Shown here piece by piece: positions 33,850 through 44,208 of a stretch of 49,883 nucleotides of DNA. Within the stretch, counting starts at the first letter, position 1. Each line of letters begins with the position of its first letter. The DNA lies in assembly GCA_963790545.1 (NCBI GenBank), contig CAWBPA010000010.1:1-49883 (forward strand). The letters run 5' to 3'. The stretch comes from DATBJG01 sp963790545. Lineage in GTDB: Bacteria; Acidobacteriota; Vicinamibacteria; Vicinamibacterales; JAMQPK01. The translations under genes were made by a program, and so were the position numbers. The notes under the pieces were generated by a model. The model worked only from the letters and a program-made list of their open reading frames with translations, was not told where the DNA came from and did no database searches.

Positions 33850-35871
33850 ATGGATAAGCTGCCTCGCGGATTCTGGCGTGCGTGTGTCGTTCTGACTCAC
33901 CTGTTTCTGGTCGTGGTCGCGAACGAGCTGGCGTTTCAACTGCGATTCGACGGCAACGTGACTCGGGCGGCTTCTTCTGCGCAACTGCAAATGCTGCCCT
34001 GGCTCTTGGTGATCCGGGGGCTTCTGTTTCTTCCATTCAGGGTGCATCACGGCCTCTGGCGTTACGTGGGGATCTGGGATCTTCGCAACATTCTTGCGAG
34101 CGTGACGGTCAGCTCGGTGGCGTTCTATGTGCTGACCAGATTCGTGTTCGGCATTTCGGCGTATCCGCGCTCGGTCTTCGTCCTCGACGCGTTGTTGCTC
34201 ATGTTTCTGTGCGGTGGCCTTCGACTGGCAACCCGGATATGGCTCGAACATAGCGCCCTGCGTGTTGCGCGCCAAAACGGCCAAAATGGCCAGAAGGGCC
34301 AGAGGAAGGTCTTGATCTTCGGAGCCGGAAAGGCCGGCGAACTGATCGTGCGTGACATCAGAAACAATGCCTTCTATCACTACAGCCCGGTGGGGTTCGT
34401 TGACGACGATCACTCAAAAGTCGGTCAGACCATCCATGGCCTGCCGGTCCTTGGCACCCGAGCCGACCTGGGGAAAATCATTGCTGAACAATCGCCCCGA
34501 TGAGGTGCTGATTGCGATGCCGGCGGCGGAGGCGGCAACTGTGCGGGGCGTGGTGCGTGCCCTCGAACCGTACCAGCTGCAGATTACCGTCCTTCCCAAC
34601 CTGAGGGACATCCTGGATGGCGTGGTCACGGTCAACCAGATTCGGAGACTGGCCATCGAGGATCTGCTGCCGCGTGCGCCCGTGGGACTCGATGACGCTC
34701 CGCTGCGCGAGCTCCTGGTGGGCCGGCGCGTTCTAGTGACGGGGGCAGGAGGATCGATTGGCAGCGAACTGTGCCTCCAGATCGCTGCCCTCCGACCGGA
34801 CTCCCTAGTGCTCTACGAACACAGTGAGAATGGCCTATATAGCGTCGCCAACCTGCTTGCGGATCGCGGCTTGGGGACAGGCGTCACCCCAGTGCTGGGC
34901 GACATCACCGACCCCGTTCGACTGGACTGTGTGTTTGCACAGTTTCGTCCGGAGGTTGTTTTCCACGCGGCGGCGCACAAGCATGTGCCCATGCTGGAGG
35001 CGAATCCCTGCGAGGCCGTCAAGAACAATGTCATCGGGACGCGACTCGTTGCCAGCGCGGCCGTGCGACACGGCGTGGCGCGATTCGTGCTGATTTCGAC
35101 CGACAAGGCGGTCAACCCGAGCAGTGTGATGGGTGCGACCAAGCGGGTGGCAGAGCTGATTGTGAATCACCAACGTCATGAAAGCCCCGAGAGCGCCACG
35201 ACGTTCCTTGCCGTGCGCTTTGGCAACGTGCTCGGGAGCAACGGCAGCGTCGTGCCGCGCTTCCTCGAGCAGATCAAGAGCGGTGGGCCGATCACCATAA
35301 CGCATCCGGAAATCCGCCGGTATTTCATGGTGCTCTCGGAAGCCGTTCAGCTGATCTTGCACGTGGCGGGACAGGGGACGAACTGGCGGCACCTATGTCC
35401 TCGACATGGGCGAGCAGATCAAAATCGTCGACATGGCGCGGAATCTCATTCGGCTGTCCGGCCTCGTACCCGATGAGGACATCAAGTTGAACTTCGTCGG
35501 ACTGCGTCCGGGCGAGAAGCTGTTCGAAGAGCTGATCGGTGCACGCGAGACCGTTCAACCATCATCGATTCCGAACGTCTTCGAGGTCAACGCCGAGGAG
35601 CTGAGGTCCGCCGGGTCAATTCCGTGCGGAGCTGCGGAAACTCGAGCGCGTTGCGAAACTTGGGGACTCGACCGAAGTCCTCCGGTCGCTGCGGCGGATC
35701 GTCCCCGAGTTCACGGGACGACCCTGGGACGTCACGCCAGCCACAACCGGAAAACTCCGTGCCGTCGGCGTTGCCACGCCGCTGCACGCCGTCCGGCGCG
35801 ACGCGGTGTCGGCCGGGGAGATAAGCCCACGGAAATCGGCTGTGCCCGCAAACCTCGTCAGATCTTCCTGA
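33850..35871 (+). CDS. CapD/WbpM-type membrane nucleotide-sugar dehydratase/epimerase, three frameshifts
   Basis: About 673 residues joined over frames. The N-terminus has several membrane helices (VVLTHLFLVVVANELAFQLR, LLFLPFRVHHGLWRYVGIWD), then a Rossmann-like domain (KVLIFGAGKAGELIVRDIRN) and the catalytic SDR domain: VLVTGAGGSIGSELCLQIAA, VFHAAAHKHVPMLEANPCEA, STDKAVNPSSVMGATKRVAE (an SMK-type site, met here as SVMGATK) and VRFGNVLGSNGSVVPRF. Extra bases at 34495-34498, 35384 and near 35614 break it; it ends at 35871. It converts UDP-GlcNAc-type sugars to deoxy-keto forms. A GQ-rich repeat (RQNGQNGQKGQRK) links the membrane and soluble parts. Confidence 0.9.
34270..34305. repeat. Nine-base tandem repeat inside the CapD-type gene
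   Basis: GGCCAAAAT, GGCCAGAAG and GGCCAGAGG units (with a preceding CGCCAAAAC) are translated as QNGQNGQKGQRK. They sit exactly at the linker between the last membrane helix region and the KVLIFGAGKAG domain, where extra residues are tolerated. The purine-rich short-unit style matches the intergenic repeats. Confidence 0.55.
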
Positions 35872-35947
35872 TCGCTGATACCGAAGTACCTGGCTCTGCG
35901 ATCGTAGTTGGACGCCTGCTCGAAAACCGAAGAGCGCGCGCGTAACA

Positions 35948-37167
35948 ATGTCCTTTAGGGCCATGCGGCCGGTGACACTGGCGGTCGTCACGCTACTCAT
36001 TGCGCCGGGACCAGTTCGAGCGCAGGGCTCGGACCCACCGCGTGAGGCCCTGCGGATTGGGCCCGTGGCGCTCTCGCCCGTGATCAGGCTCGCGAATGTC
36101 GGATACGACAGCAACGTGTTCAACCGAAACGAACACGTGCAAGGCGACTTTACCGCCATAGTCAGTCCAGCGATCGAGGCGTGGCTGCGGTTAGGTCGCG
36201 CCCGGGTGACTGGCCGCGGCCGGTTCGATTTCTATCAGTATCAAGGAGCTGACCGACCTTGAGGGCCTGGACACCGATGCCGCCGCGCGCGTCGAATTGC
36301 GTCTGAATCGCCTGACACCGTACGTGGAAGGAGCTCTCATCGATACGCGCCATCAACAGAACCTGGAAATCGATGCCATTGCCAGGCGCCGCAATGACAG
36401 CACGACGGCAGGTGCCGATTTGCGGTTAACATCCAAAGTGTCGGCCGGCGCGTTCGTGCGGCGGTCTCGTCTCGAATACGAGCCCGACGCTCTCTACCTG
36501 GAAAGTTACCTCGCACGCGTGCTGAACCATACATCGAACGGCGAAGGCGTTCGTGTCCAGTACGGATTGACACCACTCACGACAGTCGCCGTGAACGTCG
36601 AGCGACAACGGGATCGATTCGAATTCGCCACGATCAATGATGCCGACAGTTTTGCGGTGACACCGTCAATTGCCTTTGCTCCGTTCGCGCTCATCAGCGG
36701 TTCCGCGTCGATTGGGTTCCGGCGGCATACGTTTCTGGCAGGCGAAGTGCCGGACTTCAACGGCACCGTCGCACTGGTTGATCTGAATTACGTATTGCTC
36801 GGGCGGACGCGTTTTGGCGTTGCGGCCCGCCGGGCCTTGGAATATTCGTACCACATCACCCAACGCGACTACGTCGTGGCCGGAAATCTCCACATCGATC
36901 ACGCAGCGTCTCGGAGACTCGTGGAGCGTCGGCGGCAGTCTCGGACGAGCCCGCCTCAGCTACCGTCAGGAGTCAGCGATAGTGCCGGGAATCCCTGCGT
37001 TTCCGGACGAGACCATTCCCACCTTCGGGATGACCCTGGGCTACACCAGGGGTCCTATGACGGTGGACGTCCACCTCGACCATAGCGAGCGCCAGAGCGA
37101 TGCGACCTTGGCATACCGGGGTTACGAGCGGTTTCGAGTCGGCTCGACGCTGACTTATGCTTTCTAG
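35948..37167 (+). CDS. EPS-locus outer-membrane beta-barrel protein, two frameshifts
   Basis: About 406 residues. Signal peptide: RPVTLAVVTLLIAPGPVRAQ. PVIRLANVGYDSNVFNRNEH is the characteristic opening of the outer-membrane barrel proteins found in EPS loci. Barrel strands follow (KVSAGAFVRRSRLEYEP, VRVQYGLTPLTTVAVNVERQ, SGSASIGFRRHTFLAGE, MTLGYTRGPMTVDVHLDHSE), closing with GYERFRVGSTLTYAF with its terminal Phe. Frame changes near 36243 and 36897 each equal one extra base. Its stop overlaps the export-protein start by 11 bases, so translation is coupled. It probably forms the outer-membrane exit for the polymer together with the Wza-type protein. Confidence 0.82.
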
Positions 37168-38080
37168 CAAGGATTCCCTCAGATCCTCGATCCACGTGTG
37201 GGCCCTCCAGCGGGCGAGCGCACGTTTCAGTTGGAGTTGCGCGCCGTGTCTCCGACGCGTCCTCGTGATGTCTCTGACGTTGCTTCAAGTCGCGTCCATC
37301 TGCGCCGCCGAGGAACCTGGTGAATATATCGTGGGTGCGAACGATGTGCTCTCGATCATGGTCGTCGATGAGCCACAACTCACGGGCAAATACATTGTCC
37401 GGACAGACGGCACGTTCACATTTCCGTTGCTCGGCCGCCTGAAGGCGGGCGGCCTGAGCCTGCAAGCTGTCGAGGACGAGGTACGCGACCGCCTGGCCGA
37501 GAGGTATCTGAAGAACCCGCAGGTGGCCGTTTCGGTCGACCAGTATCGAAGTCAGCAGATTTTCGTCATGGGTGAAGTGCGACAGCCAAGCACGCTGCAG
37601 TTCACCGGTTCCATGAGCGTCATTGAAGCGCTGGCGCGCGCGGGTTCGACAACCGAGCGCGCCGGTGTAGAGGCCGTGATCGTCCGTTCGCAGAGCGGTG
37701 CGTCGCCACTCGACACTGCCTCGATCGAGCGCCTGCAGAATTCCAAGGATTCCGAGGTTATCCGCATAAGCCTCGAGAAACTCCGGGCTGGCATGCTGGC
37801 TGAGAACGTCACGCTTCGTTCGGGTGACGTCATCTTCGTGCCACGGGCGGAATCGGTCTTCGTATCAGGCCAGGTGAGATCGCCCGGTGAGTATGTCATG
37901 CGTGAAGGCATGACCGTTCGGCAGTTGCTCACGCTCGCCGGATGGGTGACGGATCGAGGATCCACGGGGCGGATCCAGATCATCCGGCTCGTCAACGGCA
38001 GCGAAACCAAGGTCGGAGCGACCCTTCAGGATTTGGTTCGTGCAGGGGACACCATCGTTGTCCGCGAACGATTCTTCTGA
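37157..38080 (+). CDS. Wza-type polysaccharide export protein (SLBB domains)
   Basis: An intact 307-residue periplasmic/outer-membrane export protein. A signal sequence lies around LRRVLVMSLTLLQVASICA, with the ATG at 37157 making an unusually long n-region. The Poly_export (PES) domain begins GEYIVGANDVLSIMVVDEPQ and continues YIVRTDGTFTFPLLGRLKAG. Two SLBB domains follow (IFVMGEVRQPSTLQFTG and VFVSGQVRSPGEYVMREGMT). The protein forms the translocation channel or its periplasmic ring. No lipobox cysteine is seen at the expected place, unlike E. coli Wza. Confidence 0.92.
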   Translation: MLSSKDSLRSSIHVWALQRASARFSWSCAPCLRRVLVMSLTLLQVASICAAEEPGEYIVGANDVLSIMVVDEPQLTGKYIVRTDGTFTFPLLGRLKAGGLSLQAVEDEVRDRLAERYLKNPQVAVSVDQYRSQQIFVMGEVRQPSTLQFTGSMSVIEALARAGSTTERAGVEAVIVRSQSGASPLDTASIERLQNSKDSEVIRISLEKLRAGMLAENVTLRSGDVIFVPRAESVFVSGQVRSPGEYVMREGMTVRQLLTLAGWVTDRGSTGRIQIIRLVNGSETKVGATLQDLVRAGDTIVVRERFF

Positions 38081-38142
38081 AATGTGCACGACGGCGAGCC
38101 TCGGTTGCCCAGGGCGTCCACGCGCTCGTGCGCTGAGGCGTC

Positions 38143-39183
38143 ATGTACGAACGGTTCTTTGGGCTTGACGCATGTCCGTTCGACCTAACGACCGATCCTC
38201 GATACCTCGTGCTCACGGGTGCCCATCAGGAGGCACTGAGCAATCTGGAGTACGCGATAGCCAGCCACAAGGGCGTCGCCCTCCTGGTTGGCGAGGCCGG
38301 CACAGGGAAAACGACCGTCATTCGCGCCGCGATCGAGAAACAGCCGGCACGGACCCATTGCGTGCATCTTCACAACCCGGCGCTGACGAGAGACGAGTTC
38401 GTGCAGATGTTGGCGGCACAGTTCTCGTTGAGTCACAGAGCTCGAAGGTCGAAGACGGACTTGCTGCTCGAGCTCGAACAGTTGCTCCGGCAGCGTCGCG
38501 ACGCGCAAGAGACGACCGTGCTGATTGTCGACGAAGCGCAAAGTCTGCCGTCGGATTTGTTGGAGGAGGTTCGTCTGCTGACGAACCTCGAAACCAATGC
38601 CGAAAAGCTGTTGACGCTGGTCATCGCCGGGCAACCGGAGCTCGCGAATCGTTTGAGCGAGCAGTCGTTGTGCCAGTTGAAGCAACGGATTGCCCTCCGA
38701 TGCGAGCTGCGCCCCTTGAGCATGCGGGAGACGGTCGTCTACGTGGCCAGTCGGATAGCTGCTGCGGGCGGTGTTGCCACACAGATGTTCACGCGAGAAG
38801 CCGTCGAGCTCGTCCACGAATACTCTCGCGGGATTCCGCGCACGATTAATGTGATTGCCGACAACGCGTTGCTTGGGGGATTCGCGACGGAGCAGCGCAT
38901 CGTGAACAGGCAGCTCGTTCTCGAGGTATGCAGTGACTTCGACATCACCATGCCACCGCAGGTTTCGCGCGAGCGATCTGCGGGTGTCACGCAACCCCGG
39001 TCGTCAGACACACTGACCAGGTCCGATCAAACCGTCGTCGATGCAGCGATCCCTCCTGTCCCCCGTGCGGCGCGCCCGGCGGGCGATCTTGTCGGCGCCG
39101 ACGTTCAAGGTCTTCGGTTTCAGGAAACATTGAACAAAAAGTTGAGGGATCAGCAGACGTTGACGAGGGAGGCGGTTCAGTGA
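38143..39183 (+). CDS. ExeA/GspA-like AAA ATPase, second copy
   Basis: An intact 346-residue protein. It starts MYERFFGLDACPFDLTTDP, with Walker A LLVGEAGTGKTTVIRAAIEK, Walker B TTVLIVDEAQSLPSDLLEEV and the AAA region RGIPRTINVIADNALLGGFA. It lacks the C-terminal membrane helix of the first copy, ending instead in a polar tail (FQETLNKKLRDQQTLTRE). Its TGA overlaps the GTG of the tyrosine kinase gene (GTGA). In exosortase-type EPS loci an ATPase of this kind stands beside the chain-length kinase, as here. Confidence 0.9.
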   Translation: MYERFFGLDACPFDLTTDPRYLVLTGAHQEALSNLEYAIASHKGVALLVGEAGTGKTTVIRAAIEKQPARTHCVHLHNPALTRDEFVQMLAAQFSLSHRARRSKTDLLLELEQLLRQRRDAQETTVLIVDEAQSLPSDLLEEVRLLTNLETNAEKLLTLVIAGQPELANRLSEQSLCQLKQRIALRCELRPLSMRETVVYVASRIAAAGGVATQMFTREAVELVHEYSRGIPRTINVIADNALLGGFATEQRIVNRQLVLEVCSDFDITMPPQVSRERSAGVTQPRSSDTLTRSDQTVVDAAIPPVPRAARPAGDLVGADVQGLRFQETLNKKLRDQQTLTREAVQ

Positions 39184-41414
39184 ATCGCGTGAGTGAGGCG
39201 ATGCGGCGCATCGGTCCACACGATTCCGAGACAAACTGTCGCGCCTCTAGGCGAGGCGCCATTTGTCTACGCTGAAGATGCGGCCGATGATCCCGCGGCC
39301 TACACGGCTTCGCTGTCGGAGACCGATCCGTACACACCCACGCTGGGGCCGCTCGTTCGACGAGACCGCGCGATTCCGATCGACGTGTCGCGCAGCGACT
39401 CTGGTCGATGACGTCCGGATTTTCGACGTGGTGCGAACCTTATATCGCCGTCGATGGCTAATGGCCGCCGTCATCGTGGCGTCTGCCGCTACGGCGATGG
39501 CCTACAATTATTCGGTCACCCCGCTCTACGAAGCACACGCGCGGTTGCTCATCGAACCGAACTCACCCGAGGTCGTGCCGTTCCGGCCTTTGACGGAGGA
39601 TCAGGGCAGACCTGATTACTATGCGACCCAGCTCGAGGTGCTTCGCAGCCGAGCGCTGGCCCGGAGAACCCTGGAGCAGCTGAACCGTCTGGATGCGGAC
39701 CCGACGCGCCAGGCCGGCCAGATCGGTCAGCTGCTGGGAGGGCTCAGCGTCACTCCCAGTCAGGACTGACATGGGCGAAAGCCGCGTCATCAACGTACGT
39801 TCCAATCGGAAGATCCCGAGCTTGCGGCGCGAATTCGCGAATGGGCTCGTGCAGGCTTATGTCGATCAAAACCTGGAGGCTCGCCGCCAGGGGAGCCGCG
39901 ATGCCACCGAGTGGCTGAATCAGCGCCTGGCCGAGCTCCAGAGCGAGTTGAATGTCCGCGAAAGCGCGCTGCAGCAGTACCGTCAGCAGAGCGATTCAGT
40001 CTCCCTTGGACGAGCAACAGAACATCGTCGCCCAGAAGTTGACACAGCTCAACACGATGGTGACAGCAGCGCGAACGGAGCGGATGGAAAGCAGGCCGTC
40101 TTTGAGCAGCTCGTCGCGATGCAGCAGAGTGGCACGCCACTCGATACCTTCTCTCCGATTCTCGCGAATCCTTCATTCAGGGGCTCAAGGCGGAACTCGC
40201 GGGACTCCAGCGAGAGCGGAGGCAGCTTGCGGAACGGCTCCGGGATCTTCATCCTGACATGATCAAGGTCAATACGGCCATCGCAACCGCGGAGCGCCGG
40301 CTGAACGACGAGATGGCGAAAGTCGTTGAAGGCATTCAGAACGAGTACAGAGCAGCCCAAGCGCATGAACAGGCGCTGACTGTCGCACTCGAGGACCAGA
40401 AGCGCGAAGTGCTCGATCTCAACCAGAAATCGATCGGGTATAGCGCGCTGCAGCGTGACGCTGCCAGTACTCAGCAGATGTTCGAGACTGTACGTCAGCG
40501 GGCCAAGGAGACGGAACTCTCCGGCGAGCTGCAGTCGAACAACGCGAAGATCCTCGATACCGCGGAAGTACCAAGTGCGCCCGATTTGGCCGCGGAGCCG
40601 GTTGAATCTGATACTCGCGATCCTCGGAGGAGGCTTCATCGCGGTTGGCCTAGCATTCGGTCTCGAGTACCTGAATCCACGGATTGACAAGCCGGCTGAC
40701 ATCGTCAGACGCGCTCGGCCGGCCACTGCTCGGCATTGCGCCCCAGGTCCGTGAGTTGAAGAATCGACCTGCAACACTCGACGCCCTGCCAGCCTCGTTT
40801 CAGGAAGCGCTCCGCGCTATTCGGACAAGAATTTTCCTGTCTCCAAGCGCCGCCGCCGTACAGAGCATTGCTGTGACCAGCACGAATCCTGGAGAAGGAA
40901 AAACGGTGGTCGCAAGCACGCTGGCGGCGCTCAATGGCGATGGGCAGCCGGCGCGTGCTGCTGATCGACGCTGACCTGCGAAGCCCGCAACTGCATCGTA
41001 TCTTCGATATTGCCAAGTCGCCGGGGCTGTCGGACGTGATCGCGGGCAAAGTCAGGCCAAGTGCGGCGTTGGTCGAATCGTCGGTGAGGGGGCTTTTCAT
41101 TCTGCCCGCCGGCGCTGAGGTGGCGAGTCCAACTGACCTGCTCGACAGCAAACGCCTCAACGAATTGATCCAGGGATTCATCCGCGTTTTCGATGTCGTC
41201 GTGCTGGATTGTCCCCCGGTGATGGCTGTCTCTGATGCCTCAATCATTGCGAACGCGGTATCGTCGGTGCTGTTTGTCGTGGGCTCCGGCACGAACTCCG
41301 AGGCTGCACAGATTGCGATGGACCGGCTTGCTTCCGTTCAGGCCCAGGTGATCGGCGTCGTGCTCAACAAGGCCAAGGTTGATCCGAGCTTCCGATTACG
41401 GTTACCGGACGTAA
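39180..41414 (+). CDS. Wzc-type polysaccharide co-polymerase and BY-kinase, heavily frameshifted
   Basis: About 740 residues across at least nine frame changes. An N-terminal extension of about 75 residues (APFVYAEDAADDPAAYTASL) precedes the Wzz domain (IFDVVRTLYRRRWLMAAVIV). A long coiled coil follows (RQGSRDATEWLNQRLAELQS, ALTVALEDQKREVLDLNQKS) and a second membrane helix (LILAILGGGFIAVGLAFGLE). The kinase domain has TSTNPGEGKTVVASTLAAL (Walker A), RRVLLIDADLRSPQLHRIF (Walker A') and VVVLDCPPVMAVSDA (Walker B). The tail in the corrected frame ends SDYGYRT with stop 41412-41414. It controls chain length and export through tyrosine phosphorylation. Confidence 0.88.
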
Positions 41415-41459
41415 CGGATGCGCCACCTTGCGGACAGCGACCCGAAGACTAGAAGACGC

Positions 41460-42577
41460 ATGAAGATCCTGATCACCGGGAATCTTGGTTACGTGGGTCC
41501 CTGGGTGACGCGCCAGTTGCGCGCGCGTTACCCGGATGCTGCGCTCATCGGTCTGGACATCGGGTATTTTGCTCATTGCCTGACCGATGCCCCCGTGTGC
41601 CAGAAGTGCTGCTCGATGCGCAGTATTACGCAGACATCCGGAGATTTCCGGCGGAATTGCTTGCCGGCGTCGACGCGGTGGTGCACCTGGCCGCCATTTC
41701 GAACGATCCAATGGGCAATGCCTACGAGGATGTGACGCTCGACGTGAACTACTACGCGGGAATCGAGCTCGCGCGTCAGGCGAAAGCCGCTGGAGCCCGC
41801 TCGTTCGTCTTTGCCTCGAGCTGCAGCGTGTACGGCTCGGCGGACGACCGACCCCGAACCGAGCGGTCCGAGGTGAGCCCGCTGACCGCCTATGCGAAAT
41901 CCAAGGTGCTCACCGAGCAGGGGTTGCGCGAGCTGGCCGCCCCCGATTTCCGGGTATCCTGCTTGCGGTTCGCGACTGCATGCGGGATGAGCGACCGGTT
42001 GCGCCTGGATCTCGTGCTGAACGACTTCGTTGCCTGCGCCGTCTCGAGTGGTCGCATCACGGTACTGAGCGACGGCACTCCCTGGCGGCCACTGATCAAT
42101 GTGAAGGACATGGCACGCGCCATTGAGTGGGCGATTGGGCGTGATGCAGACGCAGGAGGGGACTTCCTGATCGTCAATGCCGGCGCTCACGCCTGGAATT
42201 TCCAGGTTCACGAGCTCGCGGAAGTCGTGGCGAAGGCTGTTCCGGGCACAGAGGTATCGATAAACCGTGAGGCGCTGCCAGATAAGCGGTCCTACCGTGT
42301 GGATTTTTCCTTGTTCCAGGCGCTGGCGCCTGCGCATCAGCCGCAGGCGGACCTGGCCGGAACCGTCGACACCTTGCGGAAAGGTCTCCAAGCGATCGAT
42401 TTCTGCGACCAGAATTTCAGGGACTCTTCGTTCATGCGTCTGCGAGTGCTCGCCGAACTGACGTCCCTCGGCTTACTGAGCAAGACGCTGGAGTGGACAG
42501 ACAAGTACGCGATGAGCGTCGTGACAGCGCCAACGCGTAGATCGCTTGGAGCCGTCGTTACCGCTAGCTCCGCGTAA
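41460..42577 (+). CDS. NAD-dependent sugar epimerase/dehydratase (SDR), one frameshift
   Basis: About 372 residues from ATG 41460. The nucleotide-binding turn is MKILITGNLGYVGPWVTRQL, where the usual GxxGxxG is present as GNLGYVG. After a frame change near 41590 it continues VDAVVHLAAISNDPMGNAYE, FVFASSCSVYG (catalytic Ser), TAYAKSKVLTEQGLREL (YxxxK) and PWRPLINVKDMARAIEWAIG. It resembles extended SDRs acting on nucleotide sugars in EPS and lipopolysaccharide loci. The C-terminal 70 residues are specific to this subgroup. The sugar cannot be named. Confidence 0.88.
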
Positions 42578-42657
42578 AACTCCAACACCAACTGTGTCAT
42601 TCGACTCGAAGCGGCGCCCTCGGGACATGGACCGCCCGGAGGCGATGGTGGAGCGGC

Positions 42658-44195
42658 ATGACCTCTGTCAGCGTGCGGCTGCTGCTCGTTTGGCTCCTGG
42701 GCGTTATCACAGGAACGCTCGCGCCCTTTGGCGTGACGCCACAGGAAACACACGTACCCAGGGTGTTCGGGTACGGCTCGCCTCAGCAAGATCCGACGGA
42801 TTTCGTGCGCAACCTGCTGCTCTTCATGCCGATGGGTGCGCTGCTGCACCACGAGGGGCGGCATCGATCCCTCAGACTGCGGTCCATAGTCATCCTGGCC
42901 GGCACGGCTGGCGTCCTCATTTCCGTGCCCCTCGAGTACTTGCAGGCATTTCGGCTCCGGAACTCGTCGCTCATCGATGTCATGGCGAACACCGGCGGCG
43001 CACTGATGGGCGTCGCTGCGGACAGGGCGTGGGGAGCGCGCGGTGGAGGCACGTGTCAATCGGTTGCGTGCCCGTACGTCATCGGCAATGCTCGCTGGCC
43101 TCATAGCGGGTTTCCTGGTTGTGGCACTGCTCGTCTCGGGAGCGTTACAGGCTCGAACACGGCTGAGTAATTGGAGCCTGGAGTACCCACTGTTGATCGG
43201 CAACGAACGAACCGGAGATCGGCCCTGGCGGGGACGTGTCTTCGCCCTCGCCATGACCGATGCGGCAACGTCGCGCGGGGTCGTGCGCCGGTTCTCCGCC
43301 GGCGAGTCGGTAGCCTTGCCTGGTGCACAGATCGCCGCGTTCGATTTCAAAGGGAGCCCGCCTTACAGAGATGCGGCAGGCAATCTGCCGGACCTCGAGT
43401 GGACGGAACGCCCGGACACATCCGGTGGCGCCGGCACCGCGTTGCCCGGCCGGTCCTGGCTACGGAGTGACGGACCTGCATCAGGTTTAGCGCACCGACT
43501 ACGGGAGACCAACGCGTTCACGCTTCGCGTCCGGTGCGCCACTGACGACACGAACCAGGACGGTCCTGCGCGGATTATCTCGAATTCTGTGAGCCCCTAC
43601 CTCCGAAACTTCACGCTGGGTCAGCAGGGCAGTGATCTGGTGTTTCGTCTGCGGACGCCGGACACCGGCGTCAACGGATATCCGCTCCAGGTCTTCGTCC
43701 CGGAAGTGTTCTCCGATCACCACCCGCGCGAGATTCTGGTGACGTACGACGGTGCCACTCTTCTCGTGGCGGTGGCCCGTGCCGATCACGTGTCCCGCAC
43801 TGAGCTGACCCCCGGCTCCAGCGTGGCACTCGCGATCCCGTCTCTGAACGTCCGGCCCCATGAACTTCAGATGTACAAGCTGGCGTACGTTGCCGCTCTC
43901 TCCCTGGTGCCGGGAGTGCTGATTGGTCTTCTGGGACACACGAGCCGTCGATCGGCAGGTGTTCGGCGTCGGCTGGGTGCTCGCGTTCGCGGTGCTGCTC
44001 GAGGCGACGTTAATGCAAGCGAGTGGGCGTGCGTTCGATTGGGGCAACGTCGCCGTCACTGCCGGCGTTGGAGCCATGGTTCTCACGACGTTGGGTGTGA
44101 CTCTCTCCCAGCCTGATGTGCAATCGCGCCGGGGGTCTTCTTTCGGGCCGCGACTACGAGGTCCCGCTTGCCAGGGCTTGTCATCAGATGATTAG
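42658..44195 (+). CDS. VanZ-like membrane domain fused to LamG-type lectin-fold domain, two frameshifts
   Basis: About 512 residues from ATG 42658 behind GTGGAG. Residues 1-130 are a VanZ-like domain (LLLVWLLGVITGTLAPFGVT; DFVRNLLLFMPMGALLHHEG; PLEYLQAFRLRNSSLIDVMA). After a frame change near 43040 comes another helix (AMLAGLIAGFLVVALLVSGA). An extracytoplasmic concanavalin/LamG-like domain follows (TNAFTLRVRCATDDTNQDGP, RIISNSVSPYLRNFTLGQQG, DLVFRLRTP). After a change near 43930, two or three final helices follow (VGWVLAFAVLLEATLMQ; WGNVAVTAGVGAMVLTTLG). It is likely an inner-membrane protein holding a sugar-binding domain outside, but no function is known to me. Confidence 0.78.
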
Positions 44196-44208
44196 TCGCG
44201 TGTCATGA

